Source: IDS-8 sp964607425 (lineage in GTDB: Bacteria; Pseudomonadota; Gammaproteobacteria; Steroidobacterales; Woeseiaceae). From it: DNA of 59,444 bases. The stretch lies in NCBI GenBank assembly GCA_964607425.1, contig CAZSKQ010000010.1, positions 1 to 59,444 of the forward strand, read 5' to 3'. The translations under genes were made by a program, and so were the position numbers. Under the pieces are notes generated by a model, which saw only the letters and a list, made by a program, of their open reading frames with translations, did no database searches and was not told the DNA's origin. This document shows, one piece after another, positions 33,901 through 41,876 of the stretch; position 1 is the stretch's first letter; each line of letters starts with the position of its first letter.

Positions 33901-34545
33901 GTCGCCGAGGATATCCCGATGAACGAGGGTTGCCTCGAGCCGCTCGACATCGTTATCCCGAAGCATTCGCTGCTGAGCCCGGCCTGGCCCGCGGCGGTGG
34001 TCGCGGGCAACGTCGAGACCTCGCAATGCGTGACCGATGCGCTGTACGGAGCGCTGGGCGCGCTCGCGGCCTCGCAGGGCACCATGAACAACGTGAGCTT
34101 CGGTAACGAGCGCGTGCAGTATTACGAGACGATCGCGGGCGGCGCGGGCGCCGGCCCCGGCTGGCACGGCGCCGACGCGGTGCAAACGCACATGACGAAC
34201 TCGCGCATGACGGACCCGGAGGTGCTGGAGGAAAAGTTTCCGGTGCTCGTGGAATCGTTCGCGATCCGCAAAGGCTCCGGCGGCGGCGGCCGATGGCGCG
34301 GCGGCGACGGCGCGATGCGGCGGCTCTGCTTCTGCGAGGCGGTCGACGTGTCGGTGCTGTCCGGCCACCGCCGCGTGCCGCCCTTCGGCCTCGCCGGCGG
34401 CGCTCCCGGGCAAACGGGCGCGAACCGGGTGGAGCGCGCGGACGGCCGCGTCGAGACGCTCGGCGGCACCGCCACGACGCGCCTCGCCCCCGGCGATTGC
34501 CTGGTCGTCGAAACCCCCGGCGGCGGCGGCTACGGCCGCGCGTAG
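30931..34545 (+). CDS. ATP-dependent 5-oxoprolinase (HyuA-HyuB fusion)
   Basis: A 1204-residue cytoplasmic enzyme that hydrolyses 5-oxo-L-proline to glutamate using ATP. The HyuA half (about 1-690) begins with FWIDRGGTFTDVVA, an actin-like phosphate motif, and has MGTTVATNALL, GFDMGGTSTDV (about 288) and IASGGGSVL (about 327). The HyuB half (about 695-1200) has the SVNIRERLDFSCALFD segment, NSPYNGGTHLPDI (about 785) and C-terminal RKGSGGGGRWRGGDG. The continuous A-B fusion is typical of OplaH rather than of the split hydantoinases. The ATG at 30931 is close to the motif and has GGCGAC upstream. It could complete a gamma-glutamyl cycle with the transferase nearby. Confidence 0.92.
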   Translation: MTKYNDWQFWIDRGGTFTDVVALRPDGSIETTKLLSEADAHYEDAAAEGIRRLLAQWSAAGGPERRIAAVKMGTTVATNALLQRRGRKTALVVTQGFADALAIGYQNRPDIFALEILKPEPLYSRVLEAAERVTADGDVLMPLDESAIREALAGCVADGLDSLAVCLLHGYRWPEHERRIARIAVDCGMRQVSVSHDVEPLIKFVSRAETTLVDAYLTPVLVSYIDGLRQALFPVAEPRRLLFMQSNGGLVVADRFRGKDSVLSGPAAGVVGMVETARIAGLDRLIGFDMGGTSTDVSAWSGEYERDNQSTVAGVRLRAPMMKIHTIASGGGSVLRYADGRYQVGPESAGADPGPASYRRGGPLTITDANLLLGRIPVDYFPRVFGPAADEPLDLQIAQQKFAALAAEVAADRGEAVQPEDVAAGFLTVAVETMANAIRKITIERGADVRDFTLCCFGGAGGQHACLVAAVLGIKRVWLHPLAGVLSAYGMGLADIRVERQQSIEAPFADDSPVRLRKPLKALEAECNQLLEQQNVPPEYRHFSASVGLRVRGSDSVIDVAPGSAAAMRREFERLHHDRFGTDVAACELLVATVRVEGTGIEQVFDEPQVAPGPPPEPAGRRRLRVGNAWRDVPVFRREALAANATIRGPAIVIEASGTTVIDDGWRGRVNQWGHLLLESRETEGAPGIAAAPARAPDPVRLEVFNRLFMHIAEQMGSILTNTALSVNIRERLDFSCALFDAEGRLVSNAPHMPVHLGSMGESVRRVIADLGDTLQDGDAIMQNSPYNGGTHLPDITVVTPWFAGGRAPRFFLASRAHHADVGGITPGSMPSASAHIDEEGVLIDNFPLVRRGRLQTEALQQLFAGAKYPPRNPAQNLADLKAQLAANRHGIRQLQKAVDRFGLATVQAYLGFVRENAAASVRRLLGRLSDGAFACELDSGERIEVRVSIDRARRTAVVDFTGTSPQSAANFNAPEAVTRAAVLYVFRTLVAEDIPMNEGCLEPLDIVIPKHSLLSPAWPAAVVAGNVETSQCVTDALYGALGALAASQGTMNNVSFGNERVQYYETIAGGAGAGPGWHGADAVQTHMTNSRMTDPEVLEEKFPVLVESFAIRKGSGGGGRWRGGDGAMRRLCFCEAVDVSVLSGHRRVPPFGLAGGAPGQTGANRVERADGRVETLGGTATTRLAPGDCLVVETPGGGGYGRA

Positions 34546-34566
34546 GCCCGTTCGGGGCGCATCAGC

Positions 34567-36090
34567 TCACGCGCACCGCGCGATGGACGGCGGGAACGCG
34601 CTGCTCGTAACACGGCAGCCCGCGGCGTCCTGGTGCAGGCTGAGCGTCAGTGCCTCGTCCGCGCCGGCCGGCTGGAAGGTGAGGAGGATCGTGACACCGC
34701 GCTGCTGCCGCCCGGTATCGCAATGGACCGTGAAGCGATCGTCGGCGAATGCCCCCGATTGGGCCAGCCCTGCCAGGTAGGCATGGACCTGGGCGTGGAC
34801 GCGGGCGGCGCGGCGCGGGGTGTCGGCCTCGAACACCGACCAGCGGGTGGCACGCTCGATGGCCGCGGTCATCGCGAGGCACAGCCGGCGCACCGGCAGG
34901 CTGGCATAGTGGCTGTGGAGCTGGCTGTTGCGTGCCAGCGTGACGGCGCCGGTGAGCGCTGTCCGCCCGGCACGCGGCGCCGCGATGACGTTGAAGCCTT
35001 CGCGCAGCAGCCGTCCCGCCGCCTCGGCATCGACTTCCACGGCGGGTGCCAGGCGACGGCTGAACCGGGTGTCGTCGTCCGTGAACGGCTGCCAGGGCCC
35101 GAGCCTGCGGTCGTGCCGGCACAAAAGCCCGGCGATCGCGCCGCCGGCCGCCCGCGGCCGCGCTGCCCGATCCCGCCGGTCCGCCAGGCGCGGGAAATAA
35201 GCCAGGATATTCGGGCTGGCGTAGCCCGCGCGGCGCAGGCCCCCAATCGCCGCCTCGGCATCGGTCCAGCCCGACGGCGGGTCCATGACGAGCATGGCAC
35301 CGCGGCGGCGGCAATAGAGCTCGGCGGCCAGCACCGCGGCCGGGCCGAGGTCGTCCTGGCGCCCGGGCGGCGGCAGGTACAGTAAATCGAAGCCGTCGAG
35401 CTGCTCGAGTGAGAACAGCCCCGTGCCCCGTGTCGCGCTGCCGATGAGGTCGTAGTCGCAGAGATCGCTGCCGTCGCTGCCCCGCTGCACGGCTTCGACA
35501 TAGCCCAGCCTGTTGTCCGGTCCGCCGGTCGGCAGCGGCCGGCCGCCGGGCAGCGGCAGCTGTACTTCCGCAAGTAGCGATCCCTGCAGTGCGGTGGCGA
35601 TGAATCCGCGGTCGTCGGGACGGCAGCTCAGATCGCGATGAATTTCCTGGTCGGCAACGAGGCCGGTGTCGGGATCGATGCGCTGCAGCGTGAGATTGAA
35701 ATGCTCACTATCGTCGATCCCGTCATAGTCCACGGCCGCTCGAATACGTTCCGTCGAGCCGGGCTCCACGGCGCGCAGCACCAGCACGCCGTGCTGCGCC
35801 GGCATGCAGAGCATCGCGCCGCGTGCGTTGTTCGCCACGCGCACGACGTAGAGCCTGCGGCCGCCGTGCTCGAAGAACTGCTCCACCGCCGGGCCGAGGC
35901 TGCTGTGATGCCAGCTGCCGCCGAAGCGGCGGCGGAAATCCGCGACGCTGCCGAGCGGTACGGGGATGTGGAGGGGACCGCGCAGCGCGCGGCCGATGAA
36001 AACGGCGACGGTCTCGCGACCGGTATCGACGGGCTGGTCCATCGCCGCGATTTCGGTGACCGTTATCCCACGGCCGAGGACACCTGACAA
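34567..36090 (-). CDS. Isolated contractile tail sheath homologue (phage/R-type/T6SS-like)
   Basis: A 507-residue protein with the order of a phage tail sheath. The N-terminus shows ITVTEIAAMDQPVDTGRET and AVFIGRALRGPLHIPVPLGS, then ADFRRRFGG and EQFFEHGGRRLYVVRVAN, a classic sheath signature. The middle (about 280-370) has DLLYLPPPG and GAMLVMDPPSGW. The C-terminal domain (about 395-500) has NVIAAPRAGRTAL, LPVRRLCLAMTAAIERATRW and SVFEAD. The start is probably a TTG at 36090, with GGAG 6 bases upstream; ATG at MDQPVD is the alternative. No tube, baseplate, spike or ATPase gene is present nearby. It lies 73 bases behind an L,D-transpeptidase gene on the same strand. Confidence 0.82.
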   Translation of the reverse strand: MSGVLGRGITVTEIAAMDQPVDTGRETVAVFIGRALRGPLHIPVPLGSVADFRRRFGGSWHHSSLGPAVEQFFEHGGRRLYVVRVANNARGAMLCMPAQHGVLVLRAVEPGSTERIRAAVDYDGIDDSEHFNLTLQRIDPDTGLVADQEIHRDLSCRPDDRGFIATALQGSLLAEVQLPLPGGRPLPTGGPDNRLGYVEAVQRGSDGSDLCDYDLIGSATRGTGLFSLEQLDGFDLLYLPPPGRQDDLGPAAVLAAELYCRRRGAMLVMDPPSGWTDAEAAIGGLRRAGYASPNILAYFPRLADRRDRAARPRAAGGAIAGLLCRHDRRLGPWQPFTDDDTRFSRRLAPAVEVDAEAAGRLLREGFNVIAAPRAGRTALTGAVTLARNSQLHSHYASLPVRRLCLAMTAAIERATRWSVFEADTPRRAARVHAQVHAYLAGLAQSGAFADDRFTVHCDTGRQQRGVTILLTFQPAGADEALTLSLHQDAAGCRVTSSAFPPSIARCA

Positions 36091-36163
36091 ATCCGTCTCC
36101 GGGTTTTGGCGCTGGCCGGATTGTACCCGAGGCGGGCCGGCCCGGTGGCGCCCCGGGCGCGAC

Positions 36164-37360
36164 TCAACGCAAGCTGCCGCCTGCTTCGGCTTCCGCGGCG
36201 GCGGGCGCGGTGGTCGAATCCTGCCCTTCTCCGGGTAACGGCGCGTCCAGCAGCGCGCGCACTTCGGCAAGCGTCGGGGCATCCGGGTCCCGCTCGACCG
36301 TATTCTTCACCACCAGCGCGCGCTCGTACACCTCGAGCGCGTCGTCGACGGTGATGCGTACCGGCACCCCCTGCGCGGCACTTGCAATCGCCCGCGCGCG
36401 GTTCGTTTGCTCAACGCTGCCGAACCCGGGACTGCGGCTGGCCGCGTCAGCGAGAACGTTGTCGAGCCGGACGGCGGGATCCACGGAGTCGTCGGCCAGC
36501 GGTGCATGCCCTTCGAAGTACACGTCACCGTCCCGCATACCGACCAGGTAGGGCTCGTTGACGATAGTGACGGGCACGCCGGTGCCAACCATCGAGTAGA
36601 GATGCTCGATGTTCTCCGGATACAGCCGGACGCAACCGTGACTGACGCGCATGCCGACGCCGTACGGCTTGTTGGTGCCGTGGATCAGGTAACCCGGCAT
36701 GTCGAGCTGCAGCACGTGCCGCCCGAGCGGATTGTCAGGCCCCGGCGGCACCGTCGGCGGCAGCGGATCGCCGGCCGCGGCATGTTCCTGCTGCACCGAC
36801 CAGGGCACGTACCAGACCGGATCGGTCGCCTTGGCGACCACTTTCGCGGAGCCCGTGGGTGTCGCCCAGCCGACACGCCCGATGCCGATCGGGTAGGTGA
36901 ACACCCGCGCCGGCTCGCCCTCGGCGGCTTCCGGAAAATAGAACAGGCGCTTCGCCGCGATGTTCAGCACGATGCCGCGGCGCGGCACGTCCGGCAGGAC
37001 GTACTGGGTCGGCAGCAGCACCGGCGTTCCCTGGCCGGGCAGCCAGGGGTCGACGCCGGGATTTGCGGCGACCAGCTCGTCGTAACCCAGCCCGTACTCA
37101 CGTGCGATGTAGGAGAAGGTGTCCTCCGCGTCCGTGAAGACGATCTGCGGCTGGCCGATGACGTCTTGCTGCGGTGACTCGAGCACGAAGGCATTACGGC
37201 TGATCGGGTCCAGCCTGGGACGCTCGGCGAGCGCCGGAAGGGCCGTCGGCGGCTCCTCGCGATCGAGGCGCGCCGCGAGGAAATCCTCGAGGCTGGCGCA
37301 GCCGGAGAGCAGCAGCATCGCCGGCAGCGAAAGGCAAAGTAAGCAGTAGGCTCGAATCAC
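36164..37360 (-). CDS. L,D-transpeptidase (YkuD) lipoprotein with LysM-like domain
   Basis: A 398-residue exported cell-wall enzyme. The lipobox is LLSGC (Cys21), so it should be anchored in the outer or inner membrane. A LysM-like segment (about 80-115: FSYIAREYGLGYDELVAANPG) precedes the YkuD domain (about 125-260), where IHGTNKPYGVGM and SHGCVRLYPENIEHL carry the catalytic His and Cys (Cys near 242). A C-terminal extension (about 280-398) ends in an Ala/Glu-rich tail. It may form 3-3 cross-links or attach lipoprotein to peptidoglycan. The sheath homologue gene follows. Confidence 0.92.
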   Translation of the reverse strand: MIRAYCLLCLSLPAMLLLSGCASLEDFLAARLDREEPPTALPALAERPRLDPISRNAFVLESPQQDVIGQPQIVFTDAEDTFSYIAREYGLGYDELVAANPGVDPWLPGQGTPVLLPTQYVLPDVPRRGIVLNIAAKRLFYFPEAAEGEPARVFTYPIGIGRVGWATPTGSAKVVAKATDPVWYVPWSVQQEHAAAGDPLPPTVPPGPDNPLGRHVLQLDMPGYLIHGTNKPYGVGMRVSHGCVRLYPENIEHLYSMVGTGVPVTIVNEPYLVGMRDGDVYFEGHAPLADDSVDPAVRLDNVLADAASRSPGFGSVEQTNRARAIASAAQGVPVRITVDDALEVYERALVVKNTVERDPDAPTLAEVRALLDAPLPGEGQDSTTAPAAAEAEAGGSLR

Positions 37361-37438
37361 GGCCGACAGTGTCGCAGAAAAGCCCCCGCGACTCTATCCG
37401 CCCGGCGCCCGGGCGGCAAATCCCCCTCACCCCCGAAC

Positions 37439-37508
37439 GTAGGAGCGCGCATTGCACGCGTTGCCACGTTCGTCCGCTTTGGCATCGCGCGCGATGCGCG
37501 CTCCTACA
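37439..37508. repeat. REP inverted doublet after methyltransferase gene
   Basis: A left copy (GTAGGAGCGCGCATTG...) and an inverted right copy (GGCATCGCGCGC...GCTCCTACAG) are separated by about 17 bases (ACGTTCGTCCGCTTT). The spacer is nearly the same as in the doublet at 51989-52061. The right foot's TAG (minus strand 37506-37504) is the stop codon of the methyltransferase gene. Confidence 0.88.
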
Positions 37509-38280
37509 GCTTTGTCGTCTCCGCTGGTTTGCGGCCGAGCTTGATGGCGAGCGGCCAGCGCACTTCGCGTTCGCCGCCGCCCCACGCATGGCGCAGGCGA
37601 TCGGCGATCGCGGCGACCGGATCGGAGCCGCGATCGCGCAGGTATCGCTGGCTTGCCGACCAGGTCCGCAGGTAGTTGAGCATCGCCTCCGCGCGCCAGC
37701 GTGAAGTCATCGCGAAACCCGGATGGGGGATTGCCGGCATCGGCAGCTCGATACCGCGGTAGCCCTTGTCGACGATGCCCCGCTCCGCTGGCCAGTACGG
37801 GTCGAGGTCGTGATAGAGCTCGCGGACCAGGGTATCCACCGCCGGCTCGACATAGCACAGCCCGTAGCTCCATGCGGCCAGCACACCGCCAGGCACCAGC
37901 ACGCGCAAGGCTTCCGCGAAGAAGCGGTCCAGGTCGAACCAGTGCAGCGCCTGCGCGACGGTGATGAGATCGATCGAGCGGTCGTCGAGCCCGGAACACT
38001 CCGCCTTGGCGACGCGATAGCGTACCCGGGGATGCGGGCGAGCCGCCTCGACCTGCGCGGCGCTTGCATCGGTGGCCACGACCCGATCGAAATGCGGCGC
38101 CAGCCCCACGGCGGTCTGGCCGTTGCCCGTGGCACAGTCCCAGGCCTGCCGCCGCTCCTCGCAGCACGCGGCCAGGAACCGGATGAGCTCCGGCGGATAG
38201 CCGGGGCGGTACGCGGCATAGGCGGCCGCGTGACCGGAAAAGTGGTCCTTGAAAGGAGCGGCCGCGTCGGGAGACGTCAC
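37504..38280 (-). CDS. SAM-dependent class I methyltransferase
   Basis: A 258-residue cytoplasmic methyltransferase. Motif I is WDCATGNGQTAVGLAP (about 47-62), followed by VVATDASAAQVEAA (about 68), AECSGLDDRSIDLITVAQALHWFD (about 95-118) and VLVPGGVLAAWSYG. This matches the UbiE/methyltransferase-11 type; the target is unknown (many relatives are annotated as trans-aconitate-type). The GTG at 38280 is the only start that precedes motif I by the normal distance. It follows the M48 protease gene after 16 bases. Its TAG stop lies in a REP element. Confidence 0.85.
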   Translation of the reverse strand: MTSPDAAAPFKDHFSGHAAAYAAYRPGYPPELIRFLAACCEERRQAWDCATGNGQTAVGLAPHFDRVVATDASAAQVEAARPHPRVRYRVAKAECSGLDDRSIDLITVAQALHWFDLDRFFAEALRVLVPGGVLAAWSYGLCYVEPAVDTLVRELYHDLDPYWPAERGIVDKGYRGIELPMPAIPHPGFAMTSRWRAEAMLNYLRTWSASQRYLRDRGSDPVAAIADRLRHAWGGGEREVRWPLAIKLGRKPAETTKL

Positions 38281-38296
38281 ATTGCAGGAGCGCGGG

Positions 38297-39121
38297 CTAG
38301 CGCTGGCAGCTCGGCGACCTGCCCTGCGCCTGCGCCTCGTTGTAGAGTGCCAGCGCGGCCGGCAGCTGCGATACCAGGGATTCGATACGCGTTGCCCCGG
38401 ACGGGTGGGTCGACATGAATTCCGGCACCCGTGTCTCGTTCTTCTCTTCCATGTTCGTCCACAGGGTGACACTTTCACGCGGATCGAAGCCCGCTTGCGC
38501 CATGTATTTCAGGCCGATGACATCGGCTTCGGATTCCTGCTTGCGGCTGAAGGGATTCAGGATGCCGAGCATCGCACCTGTCTGCAGCGTCTGCTGGGCA
38601 GCCCGCGTCTGGCGCGCATAGCCGCCGCCCATCAGGATCGCGGCGATGTCGATACCAACGCCCGCCACCATGGAGCGCGAGGCGCGCTCGTTCGCATGGT
38701 GCGCCGTGACGTGCGCGACTTCGTGGCCGATGACGGTCGCGAGCTGGTGCTGGTTCTGCGCGACCTGCAGGATGCCGTCGAAGACGCTGATCTTTCCGCC
38801 GGGAAGCACGAAAGCGTTGATGTCCGGGCGATCGATGACGGCGAGTTCCCAATACATTGCCTTGCTTTCAGGGTCGAGCACGTCGACGATCGCGTTGGAA
38901 ACGCAGGCGATGTAATCGATAGTGGCGCGATCCTGTACCAGCGGCATCTGCTCGCGAATCATCTCGAACTGCCGCGCGCCCTCGGCCGCGAGGGCGGCAT
39001 CGGACTTCAGCACGAGCTGGCTGCGCCCGCTGGGCGTGGATGTGCAGGCGGCGATGAGCCCCAGCAGCAGTCCCGTCAACAGGACTGCCGAACGCCGGAC
39101 GGTCGAATTGGAACGGTACAT
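38297..39121 (-). CDS. M48-family zinc metalloprotease, lipoprotein
   Basis: A 274-residue periplasmic protease similar to YcaL/LoiP (BepA relatives). The lipobox is LIAAC (Cys26). The zinc-site motif is HEVAHVTAHH (about 133-142), with the third ligand in ESEADVIGL (about 192). NAFVLPGGKISVFDGIL and STHPSGATRIESL are typical of the group, which acts in outer-membrane protein quality control. The ATG at 39121 has a strong Shine-Dalgarno (GGAGGAT). A perfect -10 box TATAAT is just upstream. Confidence 0.93.
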   Translation of the reverse strand: MYRSNSTVRRSAVLLTGLLLGLIAACTSTPSGRSQLVLKSDAALAAEGARQFEMIREQMPLVQDRATIDYIACVSNAIVDVLDPESKAMYWELAVIDRPDINAFVLPGGKISVFDGILQVAQNQHQLATVIGHEVAHVTAHHANERASRSMVAGVGIDIAAILMGGGYARQTRAAQQTLQTGAMLGILNPFSRKQESEADVIGLKYMAQAGFDPRESVTLWTNMEEKNETRVPEFMSTHPSGATRIESLVSQLPAALALYNEAQAQGRSPSCQR

Positions 39122-39144
39122 TTACCTATCCTCCGATCATCGGA

Positions 39145-39150
39145 ATTATA
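39145..39150 (-). promoter_or_regulatory. -10 box (TATAAT) of the M48 protease gene
   Basis: A perfect TATAAT on the minus strand, 24 bases before the ATG. The matching -35 region (17 bases upstream) is poor (ATCGCT), so an activator or extended contact may be needed. Confidence 0.5.
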
Positions 39151-39310
39151 GCCTGCGAAACTCCCGGAGCGATGCCTGCGAACGGCGTTGGCCTCTCGAG
39201 TTGAGACAGGGCGCTGCTTCGGGGGTTCCCTGCCGAAGGCGGCCCCGGGGACCGCCTGGACATCGATAAGACCTTGTTTCTGAAGATCGAATCGCGCGCA
39301 GGACCACCTC

Positions 39311-40333
39311 TTACAGCCGCGGCAGCCGGGACTCGAAGCGGCGGCGCCAGCCCGCGGCTTCCGCCCGTTCCAGCGCGTCGTCGACGTTGGCGAGCAGGCG
39401 CTGCTTCAGGTGTTTGCGGGTCTTGTAGCTGACCCGGTAGAGGTCGCGCTCGCGCGCGAGCTCCGCCAGCAGCTCGTCGCTGGTTTTCAGCTCGTCGGCA
39501 AGGCCAAGCTCCAGTGCCCGGGTGCCGTACCAGTGCTCGCCCGTCGCCACCTTGCCGAGATCGAGCTGCGGCCGGTAGGTCGCGACGGCGGACTTGAACA
39601 GGTCGTGGACGTCTTCCAGCTCCGCCTTCAGCTTCGCCCGGTCGGCGTCCGTGTTCCGGCCGAACATGGTCACGGTGCGCTTGTACTCGCCCGCCGTGAC
39701 CATTTCCCAGTCGATCCCGTGGCCGTCGAGCATGCGGTTGAAGTTCGGCATCTGGGCGATGACACCGATCGAGCCGAGGATGGCGAAGGGCGCCGCGATA
39801 ATGCGCTCGGCGACGCAGGCCATGAGATAACCGCCGCTCGCCGCCACTTTGTCGACGCACACCGTCAGCGCCAGGCCGGCGCTGCGAATGCGCGCGAGCT
39901 GCGAGGCGCCAAGACCATGCTCGTGCACCACCCCGCCGTAATTCTCCAGCCGGACGACCACGTGATCGTCCGGCTCGGCAACCTCCAGTATCGAGCCGAT
40001 TTCCTCGCGCAGGGAGGCGACGGCGCTGGCCTTGAGGTCGCCCTTGAAGTCGAGCACGAAAACGCGGGGCCGCTTGCCCGACTTCGATTCTTTTTTGTCG
40101 CGCGCCTTTTGCGCTTTGAGCGCCGCCTTCCAGGCGCTCTTGTCCAGGATGACCCGCCTGAGCGCCGCGGCCAGCGCCTGGTATTTCTTGTTGAGGCTCT
40201 CGACCTCTAGTCTTTCATGGGCGGCGGCACGCCTCCCGATGGCGGCGCCGGCGGCGATCACGACCAGGATGGCGGCGACGATGGTTGCCGCCTCGAGCAG
40301 GAACAGGCCGTATTCCGTTAAGAACTCGCCCAC
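39311..40333 (-). CDS. sohB: SohB, S49-family inner-membrane serine protease
   Basis: A 340-residue signal-peptide-peptidase-type protease. One N-terminal TM helix (about 10-34) is followed by a basic linker and the S49 domain. The nucleophile is Ser166 in KVAASGGYLMACVA, and the general base is Lys218 in TAGEYKRTVTMFG, the two-residue dyad of the family. Length and start match SohB (349 in E. coli). The GTG at 40333 shares one base with the lipA stop (TAGTG). Confidence 0.93.
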   Translation of the reverse strand: MGEFLTEYGLFLLEAATIVAAILVVIAAGAAIGRRAAAHERLEVESLNKKYQALAAALRRVILDKSAWKAALKAQKARDKKESKSGKRPRVFVLDFKGDLKASAVASLREEIGSILEVAEPDDHVVVRLENYGGVVHEHGLGASQLARIRSAGLALTVCVDKVAASGGYLMACVAERIIAAPFAILGSIGVIAQMPNFNRMLDGHGIDWEMVTAGEYKRTVTMFGRNTDADRAKLKAELEDVHDLFKSAVATYRPQLDLGKVATGEHWYGTRALELGLADELKTSDELLAELARERDLYRVSYKTRKHLKQRLLANVDDALERAEAAGWRRRFESRLPRL

Positions 40334-41352
40334 TAAATCGCGATACCGACGTTGTTCTTTTCGAGCACGCGGTCCGCCCGGTAACTCGATCGCACCAACG
40401 GGCCGGCAACCACCTCGACGAAGCCCTTTTCCAGCCCTTCCCGCCGGTAGCTGTCGAATTCGTCTGGCGTAACGTAACGTTCGACCGGCAGGTGATTGGG
40501 CGTCGGGCGCAGGTATTGACCGAGCGTCAGGATATCGACGCCGGCCTCGCGAAGGTCGTCCATGGTTTCGAGGATTTCACTGTCGTGCTCGCCCAAGCCC
40601 AGCATCAGGCTGGTCTTGGTCAGCACTTCGGGACGATAGCGCTTCGCGTGCGCGAGCACCCCGATGGTTTGTTCGTAGCCGGCCCGCGGATCGCGCACGG
40701 GATGCGTCAGGCGCCGGACGGTCTCGACATTCTGCGCGAACACGTCGAGCCCCGAATCGACGACGGTCTCCACGTGCGCCCGTACGCCCTGGAAATCTGG
40801 CGTCAGCGCCTCGACGGCGGTTTCCGGGTTCATCGCCTTGATCGCGCGCACGCAAGCCGCGTAATGTGCCGCCCCGCCGTCGGGGAGGTCATCGCGATCC
40901 ACCGAGGTGATGACGACATAGCGCAGGTTCATGAGCCGGACGGCCTTCGCGGTGTTCTCCGGCTCCTCCGCGTCCAGCCAGCCGCGGGGGTTGCCGGTGT
41001 CGACCGCGCAAAACCGGCAGGCGCGCGTGCACACGGAGCCCATGACCATGATAGTGGCGGTGCCGTGGTTCCAGCATTCACCGATATTCGGGCACATGGA
41101 TTCCTCGCAGACGGTCGCCAGCCGGTGCTCGCGCACGGTGCGGCGGACGGACGAGAACCTGGCCCCGGCCGGCAGTTTCGCCCGCAGCCATCGGGGCTTG
41201 TTGCCCGTCGCGACCTCGGGCGCATCGGGCCGGGCCTTGATCCCGTTCTTGATGGCGTTGAAGCCGGCTGCGGTACGGTATTTCCGGCCCGAGGCGACTA
41301 CGGGTATGCCTTTGAAACTGTCGAGTTCTTGCTCGTCGTCGGAACGGTTCAT
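40333..41352 (-). CDS. lipA: Lipoyl synthase
   Basis: A 339-residue radical-SAM enzyme that inserts two sulfurs into octanoyl groups on lipoate-dependent proteins. Both clusters are present: the auxiliary one at Cys82-Cys87-Cys93 (CEESMCPNIGEC) and the radical-SAM one at Cys108-Cys112-Cys115 (CTRACRFC). A long N-terminus is normal for the family. lipB is not next to it. A terminator separates it from the small gene upstream, and sohB follows with a 1-base overlap. Confidence 0.97.
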   Translation of the reverse strand: MNRSDDEQELDSFKGIPVVASGRKYRTAAGFNAIKNGIKARPDAPEVATGNKPRWLRAKLPAGARFSSVRRTVREHRLATVCEESMCPNIGECWNHGTATIMVMGSVCTRACRFCAVDTGNPRGWLDAEEPENTAKAVRLMNLRYVVITSVDRDDLPDGGAAHYAACVRAIKAMNPETAVEALTPDFQGVRAHVETVVDSGLDVFAQNVETVRRLTHPVRDPRAGYEQTIGVLAHAKRYRPEVLTKTSLMLGLGEHDSEILETMDDLREAGVDILTLGQYLRPTPNHLPVERYVTPDEFDSYRREGLEKGFVEVVAGPLVRSSYRADRVLEKNNVGIAI

Positions 41353-41403
41353 CTGGATTGCGAAGGTGTGGCGGCAGGAAGCGCCATTTTCGCACGCCGG
41401 GAG

Positions 41404-41428
41404 AAAAAAATCCCGGTCATGACCGGGG
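41404..41428 (-). terminator. Rho-independent terminator upstream of lipA
   Basis: A perfect palindromic stem (CCCGGTCATGACCGGG, 41412-41427) followed on the minus strand by ATTTTTTT. It lies 38 bases after the small gene's stop and 52 bases before lipA, so it isolates the two. Confidence 0.88.
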
Positions 41429-41465
41429 AACGGGGGAAACGCGAACGCCGGAAGAAGCCGGCCGC

Positions 41466-41663
41466 TCAGTGCAATCTTGCCCAGCTCAGGAGCTTCACCG
41501 CGTTTTTCTGCAGGTCGAAGTTTCGCGCCAGCACCGCCTCGATGTCCGCCGCATCCAGGTCCGTGGACACCGGCCGGCTCAGCTCGACCACGCCGCTGAA
41601 CTCGTTACCGCCGCGGTAGGTCGCGTCGGTCAATCGAAACTGGGTGTAGTACTTCACCGACAT
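41466..41663 (-). CDS. Small conserved-looking protein, function unknown
   Basis: A 65-residue protein with a compact sequence (YYTQFRLTDATYRGGNEFSG, then VVELSRP) and a helical C-terminal part (DIEAVLARNFDLQKNAVKLLSW). No TM segment or signal is visible; it looks like a small mixed alpha/beta cytoplasmic domain. I do not recognise a family. The ATG at 41663 is preferred; an ATG at 41780 would add 39 Cys-rich residues (CELCF, CRYC). Its own intrinsic terminator argues that it is expressed. Confidence 0.6.
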   Translation of the reverse strand: MSVKYYTQFRLTDATYRGGNEFSGVVELSRPVSTDLDAADIEAVLARNFDLQKNAVKLLSWARLH

Positions 41664-41876
41664 GCGCCGACAGTACCGACAGGCGGCAATCGGAGTCTGT
41701 GAGGCGAAGCACAATTCGCACAGCGCGCCCGTGGCAAGCAGGCCGCCGAGGCGCCGAAAAGTGAACGCCGTCACAGTCATTAATGCTTGTTTTCTTCGCA
41801 GACAGAGATACATTGCACAGTTTTGCCGAGCGGCATTCTGTAAGTTTTTTCGCTCGCAATACGGGGCCTGGGGACA

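Noticed and set aside
34567..36090. Prophage or R-type particle locus
   Set aside because: Only a sheath homologue is present; flanking genes are ordinary envelope and metabolic genes and no integrase, portal, tube or lysis gene is seen.
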